This document shows, piece after piece, positions 51,659-60,480 of a stretch of DNA of 64,000 nt; the first letter of the stretch is position 1, and each line of letters starts with the position of its first letter. The translations under genes and the position numbers were made by a program. This DNA comes from Streptomyces formicae (GTDB lineage: Bacteria > Actinomycetota > Actinomycetes > Streptomycetales > Streptomycetaceae): positions 4,070,001 to 4,134,000 of the forward strand of contig NZ_CP022685.1 in assembly GCF_002556545.1 (NCBI RefSeq), read 5' to 3'. Below the pieces are notes generated by a model. It was not told the DNA's origin and did not search any database. It saw nothing but the letters and a program-made list of their open reading frames with translations.

Positions 51659-52876
51659 ATGCCGACCGAGCCGACCGCATCGACCGAACCGGCCGAGCAG
51701 CCGCACATCAACCTGGTGGATCCCGAGCTGTACGCGAAGGGCGACCCGTTCGTCCAGTGGCAGTGGCTCCGGGCCCACCAGCCCGTGTACTGGCACGAGC
51801 CGACCGACCTCCCCGGCTTCTGGGCCCTGACCCGGTACGACGACGTCCGTGCGGCGTACCGGGACGCGGCCACCTTCAGCTCGGCCCAGGGGATCCTCCT
51901 GCGTCCCGAAAGCCACGGCGCCGACCCCGGGGGCGGACGCACCCTCGCGCTGACCGACCCACCACGCCACCGTCAGCTACGCGGACTCGTCGACGAGTGG
52001 TTCTCGGTCAGGTCGGTGCGGGCCATCGAGCAGGACATCCAGGACGTCGCGCACCGCGTGGTGGGCGAGGCCCTCGAACGGGGCGCCTGCGACTTCGTCA
52101 CGGACATCGCGGCGCGCGTCCCGCTCTACGTGATCTGCAAGATGATGGGCATCCCCGACTCCGACTGGGAGCGGCTCTTCACGCTGACCAGCGACGCGTT
52201 CGGCGGCGGCGACCCGCTGACGCAGCGCCTCGCGCATCTGGACATCCTCGGCTACTTCGACGCGCTCCAGGCGGACAAGGCGAAGAACCCCTCCGACGAC
52301 CTGGTGAGCGTCCTCGCGACGGCCGAGATCGACGGCGAGCGCCTCAGCGCGGACGACGTGATCCTCAACTGCGACAACCTGCTCGTCGGTGGCACCGAGA
52401 ACACCCGCATCGCCGCCTCCGGCGGCATGCTGGCGTTCCTGCGCCACCCCGACCAGTGGCAGGCCCTCAGGGACGACCCGGCCCTGCTGCCCACCGCAGT
52501 CGAGGAGGTGCTGCGCTGGACCTCGACCGCGACGCACATCATGCGCGCCGCGACGCGGCCGGTGGAGATCCGCGGCCGGCAGATCGCCGCTGGTGACCGC
52601 GTCACGTTCTGGCTGCCCTCGGCCAACCGCGACGAGACGGTGTTCTCCGACCCCGACCGCTTCGACGTCCGCCGCAGCCCCAACCGCCACCTGGCGCTGG
52701 GGTTCGGCGAGCACTTCTGCGTCGGCAGCATGCTCGCCCGCGTCGAACTGAAGCACCTCTACAACGAGTTGCTCACCCGGTCGATCCGCATCGAGCCCAA
52801 CGGCGAGCCGACCCTGCTGAGCTCCATCGTCGTCAATGGCCCTGAGCGGCTGCCCGTACTTCTGACCGCAGCCTGA
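51659..52876 (+). CDS. Cytochrome P450 (second)
   Basis: This P450 has about 405 residues, with an I-helix VGGTENTRIAASGG, K-helix EEVLRW, meander FSDPDRFDVRR and heme loop LGFGEHFCVGSMLAR. It is full length, in contrast to the P450 at 47,660. The ENT-R variation of the I-helix acid/alcohol pair and the GFGEHFCVG loop are reminiscent of P450s acting on carrier-bound amino acids, but this is an impression. The start is uncertain: ATG at 51,659 with a weak GAGA, or TTG at 51,644 close to a strong GAGGAG. It is last in the ACP-KS-PhyH-P450 operon. Confidence 0.93.
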   Translation: MPTEPTASTEPAEQPHINLVDPELYAKGDPFVQWQWLRAHQPVYWHEPTDLPGFWALTRYDDVRAAYRDAATFSSAQGILLRPESHGADPGGGRTLALTDPPRHRQLRGLVDEWFSVRSVRAIEQDIQDVAHRVVGEALERGACDFVTDIAARVPLYVICKMMGIPDSDWERLFTLTSDAFGGGDPLTQRLAHLDILGYFDALQADKAKNPSDDLVSVLATAEIDGERLSADDVILNCDNLLVGGTENTRIAASGGMLAFLRHPDQWQALRDDPALLPTAVEEVLRWTSTATHIMRAATRPVEIRGRQIAAGDRVTFWLPSANRDETVFSDPDRFDVRRSPNRHLALGFGEHFCVGSMLARVELKHLYNELLTRSIRIEPNGEPTLLSSIVVNGPERLPVLLTAA

Positions 52877-53019
52877 CGCGCGACGTTGATGATAGGCCGA
52901 GGGGAAGCGAGATCAACGACCGTGCCGACGAATCGGCCTGCCCCGAGTTGTGCGGAGCCGTGTCACTTGGTTCTACGCTACAGGTGTTGCACGCAGTTCG
53001 TATTGACCGGAGTGAGCAT

Positions 53020-53300
53020 CTCCAGCTCCAAGTGCCTGCGCTGCCGGTTCCAGATCCCAGCTGGCCTGCAAGGCCCAGATTCGCCGGTGCCCCAGCACGT
53101 CCTGCCGAACAGCTCACTGCCCGGCCTCGTCGAGGACTTGGGGCTCGCCGGTCGCCCCCTGCGGCCGGGCCACCAGCGTCGCATAGCCTCCCGCCAGCCA
53201 CTTGTCCACGGCCTCAAGCGATACCCTGAACACGCTGCGACGACTTCACGATCCCGGCCCGTGAATTGCTTAAATGGATTTACGCTCTCACTGTGCGCAC
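53020..53300 (-). pseudogene. Degraded IS630-type transposase remnant
   Basis: On the minus strand one frame reads VFRVSLEAVDKW-LAGG-ATLVARPQG-PQVLDEAGQ, then a stop, then AVRQDVLGHR. A neighbouring frame continues NLGLAGQLGS. These pieces match, in order, the winged-helix N-terminal part of IS630-family transposases (VSLKAVDNWW, GGREALVxRPRG, CDLGLxGQLWT, recalled). They are separated by a stop and at least one frameshift. The catalytic DDE portion is absent. It marks old insertion activity at the right edge of the cluster. Confidence 0.6.
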
Positions 53301-53482
53301 GAGATACGGATGGCTGCGTGTGGGCCATCAGTACGTCTGACACCGGGTGAGGAAGTCCGATGGGTGTGTCGTGGCCTCCGACTCTGCGAGGGGCGCCACC
53401 CACCGTAGCGCGCCCCACCCACATTCCCGCGTCAATCCCGCCGCCCTCACCCGGGGCTTCGCCCGCACCGGGGGGCGCTGCC

Positions 53483-53999
53483 ATGGCTAAAGTCACGCTC
53501 AAGAACGCGTTGGTGCGCATCGCCCGCATCTGGCAGCAGCAGGCGGCGACCGGACAGCTCAGCTACGAGACGGCCGCGCTGTACATCCAGATCGCCGAGC
53601 GCCTGCTGCGTTTCGCCGCCGCGCACGACGTCACCCGCCTCGACGACATCACCGGCTCCCTCGCACAGGGCTTCATCACGGCACCCGGACGCGACCGGCG
53701 CGGGGGCGTCATTCCCCGACGTGCCCCGGCGCCTGGTGCCCACCGCATCCTCGGCCTACCGCTCCCAGGCCAGCCTCTGCTCCGGCTTCGGCGACATCGC
53801 CCGCCGCAGCGGACTGGCCACCACCCAGCGTCGCGTCGAGCCCAAAGACGTCACCCGCTACGCGGCCCGCAAGATCCTCGACGACACCGGGCAGCTCTCC
53901 GAGGTGGCCCGCCGCCTGGGCCTGCCCTCCCTCGACTCGGCCACCGCCATGGCCGGCCTCCAGTGGCGCACTGACGGGCAGGGAGGCGAAGCGGCATGA
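53483..53999 (+). pseudogene. Integrase-like gene remnant (two frames, core deleted)
   Basis: From ATG 53,483 one frame gives MAKVTLKNALVRIARIWQQ and a phage-integrase-like N-terminal helical domain through about 53,700. A second frame from about 53,703 continues to 53,999 with AARKILDDTGQLSEVARRLGLPSLDSA, which resembles the C-terminal end of Streptomyces integrase-like proteins. No R/HxxR/Y catalytic core lies between them, so a deletion plus frameshift is likely. The end overlaps the next gene by ATGA. It is inactive if the interpretation is right. Confidence 0.5.
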
Positions 54000-55500
54000 G
54001 CACCCCGAAGAAGCGCAGCCGCCCGGCCAAGAGGGCCTCCAAGGCCAAGGACTACATCGTGGGCCCCGCCCCAGACGACGCCTTCGGCTCGCCCAGCGGC
54101 CCTCCCCCGCCCCGCGGTCCCGAAGCGCCACCACTGTCCATCGACGAGCGGTTCGAGTTCCTCATCACCAACCCCGACCTCTACGCAGTGGCCCGCGAGG
54201 TGCTGCCCGCCCGCGAACCGGGCAGTGTCGGGCGCATGCTGTCCTACCCACCCTTCGTCTACGTCATCTTCCTCTGCGCCATCTCCGTCTTCGGCTCGGC
54301 CCGCAGCACCGCCCACCACCTCCAGCGCCCCCTGTGGTGGGGCGCCGTCCGAGAACTCGTCGGCCCCGCAGAAGCCGACGCGCTGGCACCCGTCGGGCCC
54401 AACCGGAGCAAATGGAACTACTACTTCAAGAGATATCTGAAGGAGAATATCCCCGCGCTGCGCGATATCAGCAGCGATCTGTGGATCCAGCAGGCCCTCG
54501 CCATGGGATTGATGTCGGAAGTGAATTCGCGAGGCAGCTGGATCTACCCTGACCGCGATCAGGTTATCCACGGAGACGCCACCGTCGCCGCCCCGCCATC
54601 CGACCAGACCAAGCGCAAGACCACCGACAAGGAAACGGGAGAGATTCGCTACCACCGTGTGGACGAAGATGCCAGCTGCACCACCGAAGGCGGCGGACGG
54701 AAAGTCTACGGAAACAAATTCCGGTCCATCGCCACCCGCCTGGCCAATACCCCGCACAGCCGGGTAATTCTGACCCTCGAATCCATCCGCCACAAATCCC
54801 GCAAACGCCCCCCCACCGCGACGACGAGGGCACAGCCCTCGTCAGGCTCGTAAAACACCTCCTCACCAAAGCCCCCGGAATCCGAGCCCTCACCTACGAC
54901 ACAGCAATCCGAGGCGTTCACCGGGCCCCGACCAACGACGAGGGCCTCGTCGTCTTCACTCCGAATCACGAGGGAAACGAACCACAAGCACTCCAGAAAT
55001 ACAAAGACAAAGAAGGGAACTGCACCCACGACCTCTACGCCGCCGAAGGACGAATCTGCATACGCCACATCACCGTCGATGGAACAACCCTCTACACACC
55101 ACTACCGGAGCAGGAACTGGAACGCCGAAAAGGCAACCAGGCCACACGCTTCTACCACCGCATCACCATCCCCTGTCCCCGCTCTGACCACACCCACCGA
55201 ATCCGTGCGGACGAAACACAGGAAGACCGGGCGATCGCCCCCTCCACCAAAAGAAGACGGTTCAACCGAACCGAACACCTGAGGCAGATCCCGCCCGCTA
55301 CATACGCAGGACGCCGTATCCACGGATTCCGCCAGGACAGCGAATCCCAGCATTCGCGATTCGACCAGGCATACCCGCACAAGCGCGTCCCTGCGTATGG
55401 TGACAACGGCGCCCTGCTCATCTACATCGGATACGCCTGGCTCAGCAACTCCATCGCCCGCGCCATCACCAGCCGCCCCACGCCGACCGCCGCAGCCTGA
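53996..55500 (+). pseudogene. DDE-transposase-like protein broken by a frameshift at a C7 run
   Basis: The first frame runs 53,996-54,853 (285 aa) and becomes nonsensical after RHKSRK, at a run of seven C (54,808-54,814). A second frame continues cleanly from there to 55,500 (RDDEGTALVRLVKHLL, ALTYDTAIRGVH, FNRTEHLRQIPP, DSESQH). Joined, they give about 500 residues resembling an actinobacterial transposase-like family whose C-terminus carries RTE(N/H)LRxIPP and an acidic (D/N)DSES element. Base composition is A-richer than neighbours, fitting transfer. It is either a true mutation or a homopolymer sequencing error. Confidence 0.6.
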
Positions 55501-55756
55501 CCGACCAGAGCCAGCCGCCCTCCCCGCCCCGCGACTCCTGCCTCCCCCTCAGGCCAGCCGCCGCACCTGCCCTACTCCTTCGCGCCGACCAACCTTCCCC
55601 TGCCCACGGCCGACTGCCACATCCGCGCCACCCGCTACACTGTCTGCGGTGGCGCAGCCTTCCCTGGCCGCACCACTGCAACCCTGTCGGGATCCCAGCC
55701 GCATGGAGTTTGTCCGCATCCGGCCAAATTTCAGACACGTTTTCCGACAGATCCCC
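55501..55756. other. Spacer before tRNA-Arg
   Basis: This is 256 bp with no supported gene. A TACACT hexamer at about 55,636 is a weak -10 candidate, but it lies some 120 bp upstream of the tRNA. Confidence 0.3.
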
Positions 55757-55832
55757 GCCTTCGTAGCTCAGGGGATAGAGCACCGCTCTCCTAAAGCGGG
55801 TGTCGCAGGTTCGAATCCTGCCGGGGGCACCA
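55757..55832 (+). tRNA. tRNA-Arg (anticodon CCT)
   Basis: A 76-nt cloverleaf includes an encoded CCA. The acceptor GCCTTCG pairs with CGGGGGC (two G-U pairs). TAGCTCAG begins the D arm, the anticodon loop reads CTCCTAA with anticodon CCT for AGG codons, and the T loop is GGTTCGAATCC. The gene sits immediately right of the mobile-element remnants. tRNA 3' ends are frequent integration sites, but no second copy of the 3' end was seen in the window. Confidence 0.96.
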
Positions 55833-55845
55833 GGTCAGAACGGCT

Positions 55846-55885
55846 AAGGCCCAGGTCACGGAGCAAGTTTCCGGTCCTGGGCCTT
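55846..55885 (+). terminator. Terminator hairpin after tRNA-Arg
   Basis: A perfect 10-bp stem aaggcccagg/cctgggcctt with a 20-nt loop starts 13 nt after the CCA end. It is followed by cgttg rather than a strong U tract. Confidence 0.65.
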
Positions 55886-55971
55886 CGTTGTGTGCGCTCC
55901 GGCTACACGCTCGGGCCGCCTCGCCACACCCTCACCACGAGAGGTGATCTCCCAGATTCCTCCTAGATGAT

Positions 55972-56196
55972 CTACGCGTTTCCGCAGGTCCCCCAGACCA
56001 GGGGCACAGAGTCGAGGCCGGGGTGCGCGGCGTGGGTGAGGGCCTCGCGGGTGGCTCGGTGGGCGCGGCGGAGGCGGGTCCCCGTGTCGCAGTAGTTCTC
56101 GACGCTGCAGGGCTCGCACTCGTCGAAGTGCCGGAGCAGGGCACCGTAAGCCTCCCGTGCCCGGCGCTCCTCCGCGCACTCGGCCCGCGCGCTCAC
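55972..56196 (-). CDS. Small hypothetical protein, Cys-containing
   Basis: This 74-residue protein starts at a GTG that overlaps the stop of the upstream gene by four bases (GTGA), indicating coupling. It contains CAEERRAREAYGALLRHFDECEPC and ENYCDTGTRLRRAHR. The spaced cysteines (positions about 7, 27, 30, 36) could bind a metal. No function is recognised. Confidence 0.7.
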   Translation of the reverse strand: MSARAECAEERRAREAYGALLRHFDECEPCSVENYCDTGTRLRRAHRATREALTHAAHPGLDSVPLVWGTCGNA

Positions 56197-56714
56197 TGAT
56201 CGGCTCCGCTGAGGGCGGCGCTGTCGGCGGTGACGAGGCCCTCGACGGCGGAGAGTTCGCACAGGTCGCCCGCGAACTGAGGAAGCACCACCCAGTAGGT
56301 GCCGGGCGGTTCGGTGCGGGTGAGCCTGGGCACGCCCAGGTGCGTGGCCACCCCGAGCCGCGGTGCGATGTCTTGGTACCGCCACCGGCTCCGTTCGGTC
56401 GGCCGCGTCAGCGCGTAGTAGGTGCCTCCCAGGGTGCGGTCGTAGATCACGGGGCCGCGAAGGGACTGTCCGAGGCGCGCGGCGATGGTGTCGGGCTCGG
56501 TGGATCCCACCGCGGCGTGGACGAGGGCGTCGGGCATGCGGACGGCGTCGAACCGCTTGCCGAGCGGCAGCAGGGCGACGCCCGTGTCGGACCACTCGTG
56601 CCGTGCTTGTCCGGGCGCTTGGTGAGCGCGCGCGAACCAGTCGGTAACGGCGCTCACGAGCTCGGGAGATGCGCTGTGTTCCGCGCTGAGGGCTCGGCCC
56701 GTACTGTCGGCCAT
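56193..56714 (-). CDS. Hypothetical protein, paired with divergent XRE regulator
   Basis: This 173-residue protein has codon use typical of the strand and no motif I can name. It carries a central GPVIYDRTLGGTYYALTRP segment and a C-terminal PPGTYWVVLPQFAGDLCELSAVEGL. It is divergent from the XRE-family gene and translationally coupled to the small Cys protein downstream. Such trios (helix-turn-helix regulator plus small unknown proteins) are common in Streptomyces chromosomes. Confidence 0.8.
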   Translation of the reverse strand: MADSTGRALSAEHSASPELVSAVTDWFARAHQAPGQARHEWSDTGVALLPLGKRFDAVRMPDALVHAAVGSTEPDTIAARLGQSLRGPVIYDRTLGGTYYALTRPTERSRWRYQDIAPRLGVATHLGVPRLTRTEPPGTYWVVLPQFAGDLCELSAVEGLVTADSAALSGADQ

Positions 56715-56807
56715 GTCGACTCCTCACCAGTCGGCCATTCCCCGGGGCCGGTCACACGGTCGCCGGGGTGCTGTTCTCCCATCGAAGTGCGTCACCGTTG
56801 AGGGCGG

Positions 56808-56841
56808 AGGGGCCCCGCTAGGGGCCAGCTAGGGGCCAGTT
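56808..56841. promoter_or_regulatory. Three direct repeats upstream of the XRE regulator
   Basis: Consecutive units aggggccccgct, aggggccagct and aggggccagtt (12, 11 and 11 bp) lie in the divergent intergenic space and run into TTGACG. The one-turn spacing on the helix suggests an operator bound by adjacent protomers, probably the regulator encoded next door. Confidence 0.55.
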
Positions 56842-56873
56842 GACGAGTAGCGTTGCCGGGAGGAGGCCCCTGC

Positions 56874-58007
56874 ATGGACGACGCGGAGACGGCACGGCGT
56901 ACCTTCGGGGCGCACCTCGCAGCCCTGCGCAAGCGGGCGCGGTTCTCGCAATCCCAGCTCGCCGCCCGCCTGTGCCTGGTCAGCGGCACCGCGACGCTCA
57001 CGCGCAACGAGATCTCCCGGTGGGAGCGCGGAGCGCGCCTGCCGGATGCGTGGCTCGCTCCTCTGGCCACCGTGCTCGCCGTGCCACGTGAAGGTCTCAA
57101 GCGGGCGGCTGCGGTAGCGCGGGGCGAAGGAGAAGAACCACAGGACGATCATCCGCACTCGGTGGTGGTCGAGCGGGCGGGTTGGCTGCTCGACCACGAC
57201 AACGCGCACGGCGGCGACCACGTGGCAGACGCAGCTATCCAAGTGTGGCGCTCGGAGCGGTCCAAGATCTCGGGCGCCGACAAGGGACAGCTTGCCGTGG
57301 TAGCCGAACTCGCCGAGATCGCCGGGTGGTTGCTGTTCGACGCGGCTCGCTTCGAACAGGCCCGCGCCGCCTGGATGGAGTCACTGCACCTCGCGCGGGC
57401 CGCCGGGGATCGTGGCATGCAGTGGTTCGCCATGGACCTGCTGGCCATGGAGGCCACGGAGAGCGGCCGCCCTGGTGAGGCGCTCGCTCTCTGCGCGGAG
57501 ATCACCGGCAGCGGCGTACCGCCGCGCGTGACGCTGCTGACGGAACTCCGGCGGAGCCGCGCTCTCGCCGCCGTAGGCGACCGCACGCGGGCCCTTCAGT
57601 CCATCGCCAAGGCACGCACCAGCCTGGACGACTCACTGCACCCCCGCGATCCCCGGTGGTCCTGGTGGGTCAACGACCTCGAGGTGACCGGGCATGAGGC
57701 GGAGGTGGCTCTGCTGCTGGCGGAGCCTGACCGTGCGGTGTCTCGCTTCGAGCCGACCCGCGAACTGGTCCAGAAGATCAACCCCAGAGGGCGAGGGGCC
57801 CTGTACTACGCCACCGCTGAGCTGGATGCCCTAGTGCGTCTCGGGGCTTGGCACGAGGCTGAAGAGCCGCTCGCGCGGCTCGGTCCGCTCCTGCGGAACG
57901 TGGCCTCGTCCCGCCACCGCAAGCGCCTTCGCGAGGTGATGCGGGCCATCGATCGCGACGGTCCTCGATGGCTTGCCGATAGCGCGAGCGAAATGGCTGC
58001 GAGCTGA
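56874..58007 (+). CDS. XRE-family helix-turn-helix regulator with TPR-like C-terminus
   Basis: This 377-residue protein has an N-terminal XRE helix-turn-helix (about residues 8-62: RKRARFSQSQLAARL, ISRWERGARLP), with a TATLTRNE insertion between helices typical of actinobacterial members. The rest is helical and Ala/Leu/Arg rich (EIAGWLLFDAARFEQARAAW, RSRALAAVGDRTRALQSI), like TPR-type sensor domains. ATG 56,874 follows AGGAGG by 8 nt. It probably controls itself and the divergent hypothetical pair through the repeats in between. Confidence 0.88.
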   Translation: MDDAETARRTFGAHLAALRKRARFSQSQLAARLCLVSGTATLTRNEISRWERGARLPDAWLAPLATVLAVPREGLKRAAAVARGEGEEPQDDHPHSVVVERAGWLLDHDNAHGGDHVADAAIQVWRSERSKISGADKGQLAVVAELAEIAGWLLFDAARFEQARAAWMESLHLARAAGDRGMQWFAMDLLAMEATESGRPGEALALCAEITGSGVPPRVTLLTELRRSRALAAVGDRTRALQSIAKARTSLDDSLHPRDPRWSWWVNDLEVTGHEAEVALLLAEPDRAVSRFEPTRELVQKINPRGRGALYYATAELDALVRLGAWHEAEEPLARLGPLLRNVASSRHRKRLREVMRAIDRDGPRWLADSASEMAAS

Positions 58008-58015
58008 CTGCGGGC

Positions 58016-58402
58016 ATGGCGAAAGGCCCTTTCCCGCCCGACCTCCCTGACCTCCCCGAGCTCCGCCGAGCCAAGTTCGCCCGGCGGCTGCCCGCCGAAC
58101 TCGCGGCGCTTGCCGGTCCCGCCCACGGGACCGTGAGCTTGCCGCTGCACCTCGCCTGGTCCGGGCTGACCGAGTTCGATCTCGATCAGCCACGCCTGCG
58201 CATGAGCTGCTACCGCGTCGTCCTGGCCGAAGGCCTCCACGACGACCTCGTCCAGCATCTCGACCAGGAGCTGCTCATCAGCCTGTGGCCGACCCTGCGC
58301 ACCCTGATCAGCCGGGACCTCCGCGACGTCTGGGAAGCCGCCTTCCCCGAGCTGAGCCGCACACCCGGGCAGTCGCGAGAACCTGATCGAACCGCACCGT
58401 AG
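58016..58402 (+). CDS. Hypothetical protein
   Basis: This 128-residue protein lies 9 bp after the XRE gene and is probably co-transcribed. It is rich in Leu, Arg and Asp, with GTVSLPLHLAWSGLTEFDLDQP and an internal YRVVLAEGLHDDLVQHLDQELL segment. The family is not recognised; unrelated downstream partners are common behind these regulators. Confidence 0.78.
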   Translation: MAKGPFPPDLPDLPELRRAKFARRLPAELAALAGPAHGTVSLPLHLAWSGLTEFDLDQPRLRMSCYRVVLAEGLHDDLVQHLDQELLISLWPTLRTLISRDLRDVWEAAFPELSRTPGQSREPDRTAP

Positions 58403-58467
58403 GCACCCCTCGTACAGGCCGACGCTCGATGGCGCTTCTGGCGTGCCCCACGGCCACTGACCCCGCA

Positions 58468-58497
58468 GCCCTGCGGCAATCGCCACCGCCGCAGGGC
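58468..58497. terminator. Hairpin terminator
   Basis: A 10-bp perfect inverted repeat gccctgcggc/gccgcagggc with a 10-nt loop lies 66 bp after the stop at 58,402. There is no U tract, as is common in Streptomyces. Confidence 0.55.
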
Positions 58498-58811
58498 CAC
58501 CTACCCGCCGCCCGCGCGGGGAGGCCGCGATGGTGGGCGGTGGTCTCGGGGCTGCGGGGGCCGGGCAGCGTGCCGAGGTGCGGGTTCTGGGGTCATCTCA
58601 CACCGACGACCCCCTGGGGCGGGAGTGTGTGCAGGCGGCACATGGCTGCGTTCCGTTCACACGGGGCGTGAAGTGGAGAGAGAAGTGCCGGGGCAGGTCG
58701 GGCGGCAGGAGGGCCAGAGGAGGAGGGCTAGGAGGCGTCGCGCAACGTGTTCAGGAGGCGGGCGATGTTCGGCTCGTCTCGGCGGTGGGCCTCCGGTACG
58801 GGCCGCGCCGA
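58498..58811. other. Gene-poor stretch
   Basis: Both strands are open in several frames because of the GC content, but no frame shows family motifs or a convincing ribosome site. I see nothing that I can support here. Confidence 0.4.
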
Positions 58812-59033
58812 CTACGCGCACGGCCACGCCGTCTTGGAGTACGTGTCCTTGTGCCCCACGTCCCTGCCGTGGTCCGGCGGCCATGTGCACCGGCCGGGTC
58901 CGGCCGGGTTCCGGTCCCAGCAGTAGCCTGCCGCCCGCCCCGCGGTCGGGGGTCCCTCGGCCCGGGGGCGACCGGCCCCCTCGGCCTTGTGGGCGTCGAC
59001 CTTGCGGCCCTCGGCCTTGTGGGCCTCGCTCAT
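58812..59033 (-). CDS. Possible small hypothetical protein
   Basis: This 73-residue frame starts MSEAHKAEGRKVDAHKAEG, an imperfect repeat also visible in DNA. It ends with a Cys/Trp/Pro-rich segment (YCWDRNPAGPGRCTWPP) that looks protein-like and resembles short Streptomyces hypotheticals. The reading frame could continue after a frameshift. Evidence is weak and it may be a remnant. Confidence 0.35.
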   Translation of the reverse strand: MSEAHKAEGRKVDAHKAEGAGRPRAEGPPTAGRAAGYCWDRNPAGPGRCTWPPDHGRDVGHKDTYSKTAWPCA

Positions 59034-59165
59034 CTCGCACCAGTCCTCTCGTCAGCTCGCACCCAGGGTGCGGTCTGTCGGCCCGGCCCTCCAGGAGCAC
59101 GGGGAGACACGGCGGGGAGGGCACACGAGTGGGTGTCTCCTCGGCTCCAGTCCTAGGATTCGCCC

Positions 59166-59393
59166 ATGGTGACCGCGACCGTTCGTGAGTGGCACGAAGA
59201 AGAGGGCTGGGGAGTTCTCGACTCCCCCGAGACTCCCGGTGGGTGCTTCGCGCACTTCTCCGACATCCAAGGGCCCGGCTTCCGGACGCTGTCGCCCGGG
59301 CAGGAAGTGGAGCTCACCTGGGAGGCGCCCGGGTTCAAGCAGGACGGGTACGACTACCGGGCTGTGAGCATCGTGCCCCGCTCCTCCGGCTGA
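59166..59393 (+). CDS. Cold-shock domain protein
   Basis: This 75-residue single-domain protein opens with TVREWHEEEGWGVLDSPETPGGCFAHFSDI. The RNP1-like segment EEGWGVL and RNP2-like CFAHFS are in the right places. It continues with LSPGQEVELTWEAP and DYRAVSIVPR. It fits the OB-fold nucleic-acid-binding CSD family, although RNP1 lacks the usual K-G-F-G-F pattern, so binding may differ from CspA. Its stop codon lies inside the first unit of a 17-bp tandem repeat. Confidence 0.85.
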   Translation: MVTATVREWHEEEGWGVLDSPETPGGCFAHFSDIQGPGFRTLSPGQEVELTWEAPGFKQDGYDYRAVSIVPRSSG

Positions 59394-59461
59394 CCCGCTC
59401 CTCCGGCTGACCCGCTCCTCCGGCTGCCCCGGTCGTCCAGCTGCCCCGGTCTTCCAGCTGA
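59377..59461. repeat. Five 17-bp tandem repeats at the cold-shock gene 3' end
   Basis: The unit is cccgctcctccggctga. The first three copies are (nearly) identical, and copies four and five have drifted to cccggtcktccagctgm. The gene's TGA is the last codon of copy one, so expansion would not change the protein. Confidence 0.85.
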
Positions 59462-59491
59462 CCCGCGCGCCGGGAAAGGTGGCGTGCCCGT

Positions 59492-60397
59492 TCAGCAGGC
59501 CGGGCGGTCCTCGCCGTACTCCGCGATGACCCCCTCCACCAACCAGCAGTGGGTCCTGCCCAGGCTCGGGCGCGGGTCGGTGGAGAGGGTGTCGCGGCGT
59601 TGCCAGTAGCGGCGGAACGGGGGGACCGTGACGCGCATGTCCGCCGCCATGAACGCGCGGAAGGCCGGTGAGTCCTCCGTGTCGCGGGCGCGGGCGCAGG
59701 CGCGGCAGAAGGCGTCCAGCGCCTCGCACCCGTGCGGGGCGTGCCCGGCGGCGACGGCGGGGGCCACGGCGATCGACGCGTCCATGAGCGCCGCGTACAT
59801 CGACGCCTTGTCCCGGACGGGCGACGCCGCGCAGTAGTCCAGGAACGCGGGATCCGCCACCAGGACGTGGAGTTCGGCATAGGCCAGTACGGCATCGGGC
59901 GTGGGGTCGCGCGGCGGCTCGGGGAGCGCCTGCGCGGTGATGTCGTCGGCCAGGCGGGGCGGCAGGCCCGCGGGCAGGACGCGCTGCCACGCCCTGGCGA
60001 GGTCCGCGGCGGCCTGCGGCAGGCTCCGCACCCCGGCCAGTACGCGCAGTCGCCGCAGCCGCTCCGGGCCCGAGCAGTCGTCAAGCGCTTGCAACGCCGC
60101 CTCGCGCCAGCGGAGTTCGGCCAGACGTGACCGCGTGCCCGCCAACTGCTCGGCCACCAGGTCACCGAGACCGCCCTCGCCCGTCGCGACGCCGGCGATC
60201 GCCGCGATCGGCACGTCCAGTGCGCGCAACTGCCGTACGAGTGTGAGGTGTTCGAGCGCCTCGGGGCGGTAGCGGCGGTGGCCGCCCGCGCTGCGCGGAG
60301 CCGTCGGCAGGAGCCCGATGTCGGTGTAGTAGCGGATGGCCTTCACCGAAAGGCCCGCACGCGCGGCGAGTTCCCCGATCGACCAAGTGACGTCCAT
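59492..60397 (-). CDS. MerR-family transcriptional regulator
   Basis: This 301-residue protein has an N-terminal MerR DNA-binding domain (SIGELAARAGLSVKAIRYYTDIGLL...GGHRRY). A coiled-coil-like helix and a long C-terminal domain with several Cys/His (DDCSGPE, DYCAAS, CEALDAFCRACARARD) follow. The effector is not identifiable. ATG 60,397 has AAGGGG 5 nt upstream; upstream in-frame ATGs lack this. It is divergent from a molybdopterin-domain gene whose promoter has MerR-type geometry. Confidence 0.9.
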   Translation of the reverse strand: MDVTWSIGELAARAGLSVKAIRYYTDIGLLPTAPRSAGGHRRYRPEALEHLTLVRQLRALDVPIAAIAGVATGEGGLGDLVAEQLAGTRSRLAELRWREAALQALDDCSGPERLRRLRVLAGVRSLPQAAADLARAWQRVLPAGLPPRLADDITAQALPEPPRDPTPDAVLAYAELHVLVADPAFLDYCAASPVRDKASMYAALMDASIAVAPAVAAGHAPHGCEALDAFCRACARARDTEDSPAFRAFMAADMRVTVPPFRRYWQRRDTLSTDPRPSLGRTHCWLVEGVIAEYGEDRPAC

Positions 60398-60406
60398 CCC
60401 GTCCCC

Positions 60407-60438
60407 TTGCATCTCCCGTGCGGTGGAGGTCCTAGCGT
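60407..60438 (+). promoter_or_regulatory. MerR-type promoter/operator
   Basis: TTGCAT (60,407) and TAGCGT (60,433) are separated by an over-long 20-bp spacer. The spacer region holds the near-palindrome atctcc-N8-ggaggt (60,411-60,430), the classic layout that MerR regulators untwist. It should drive the plus-strand gene at 60,481 and lies over the regulator's own leader. Confidence 0.6.
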
Positions 60439-60480
60439 ACGGAGGAGCGGCCCGAAGGCCGTCCCTCATGGAGGACCGAC

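Noticed and set aside
52877..53019. Terminator after the second P450
   Set aside because: Only a 6-bp inverted repeat (gttgat/atcaac) was seen, too weak to call.
55757..55832. tRNA-Arg 3' end as a proven attB/attL site
   Set aside because: No second copy of the 3' end sequence was found in the window, so only proximity supports it.
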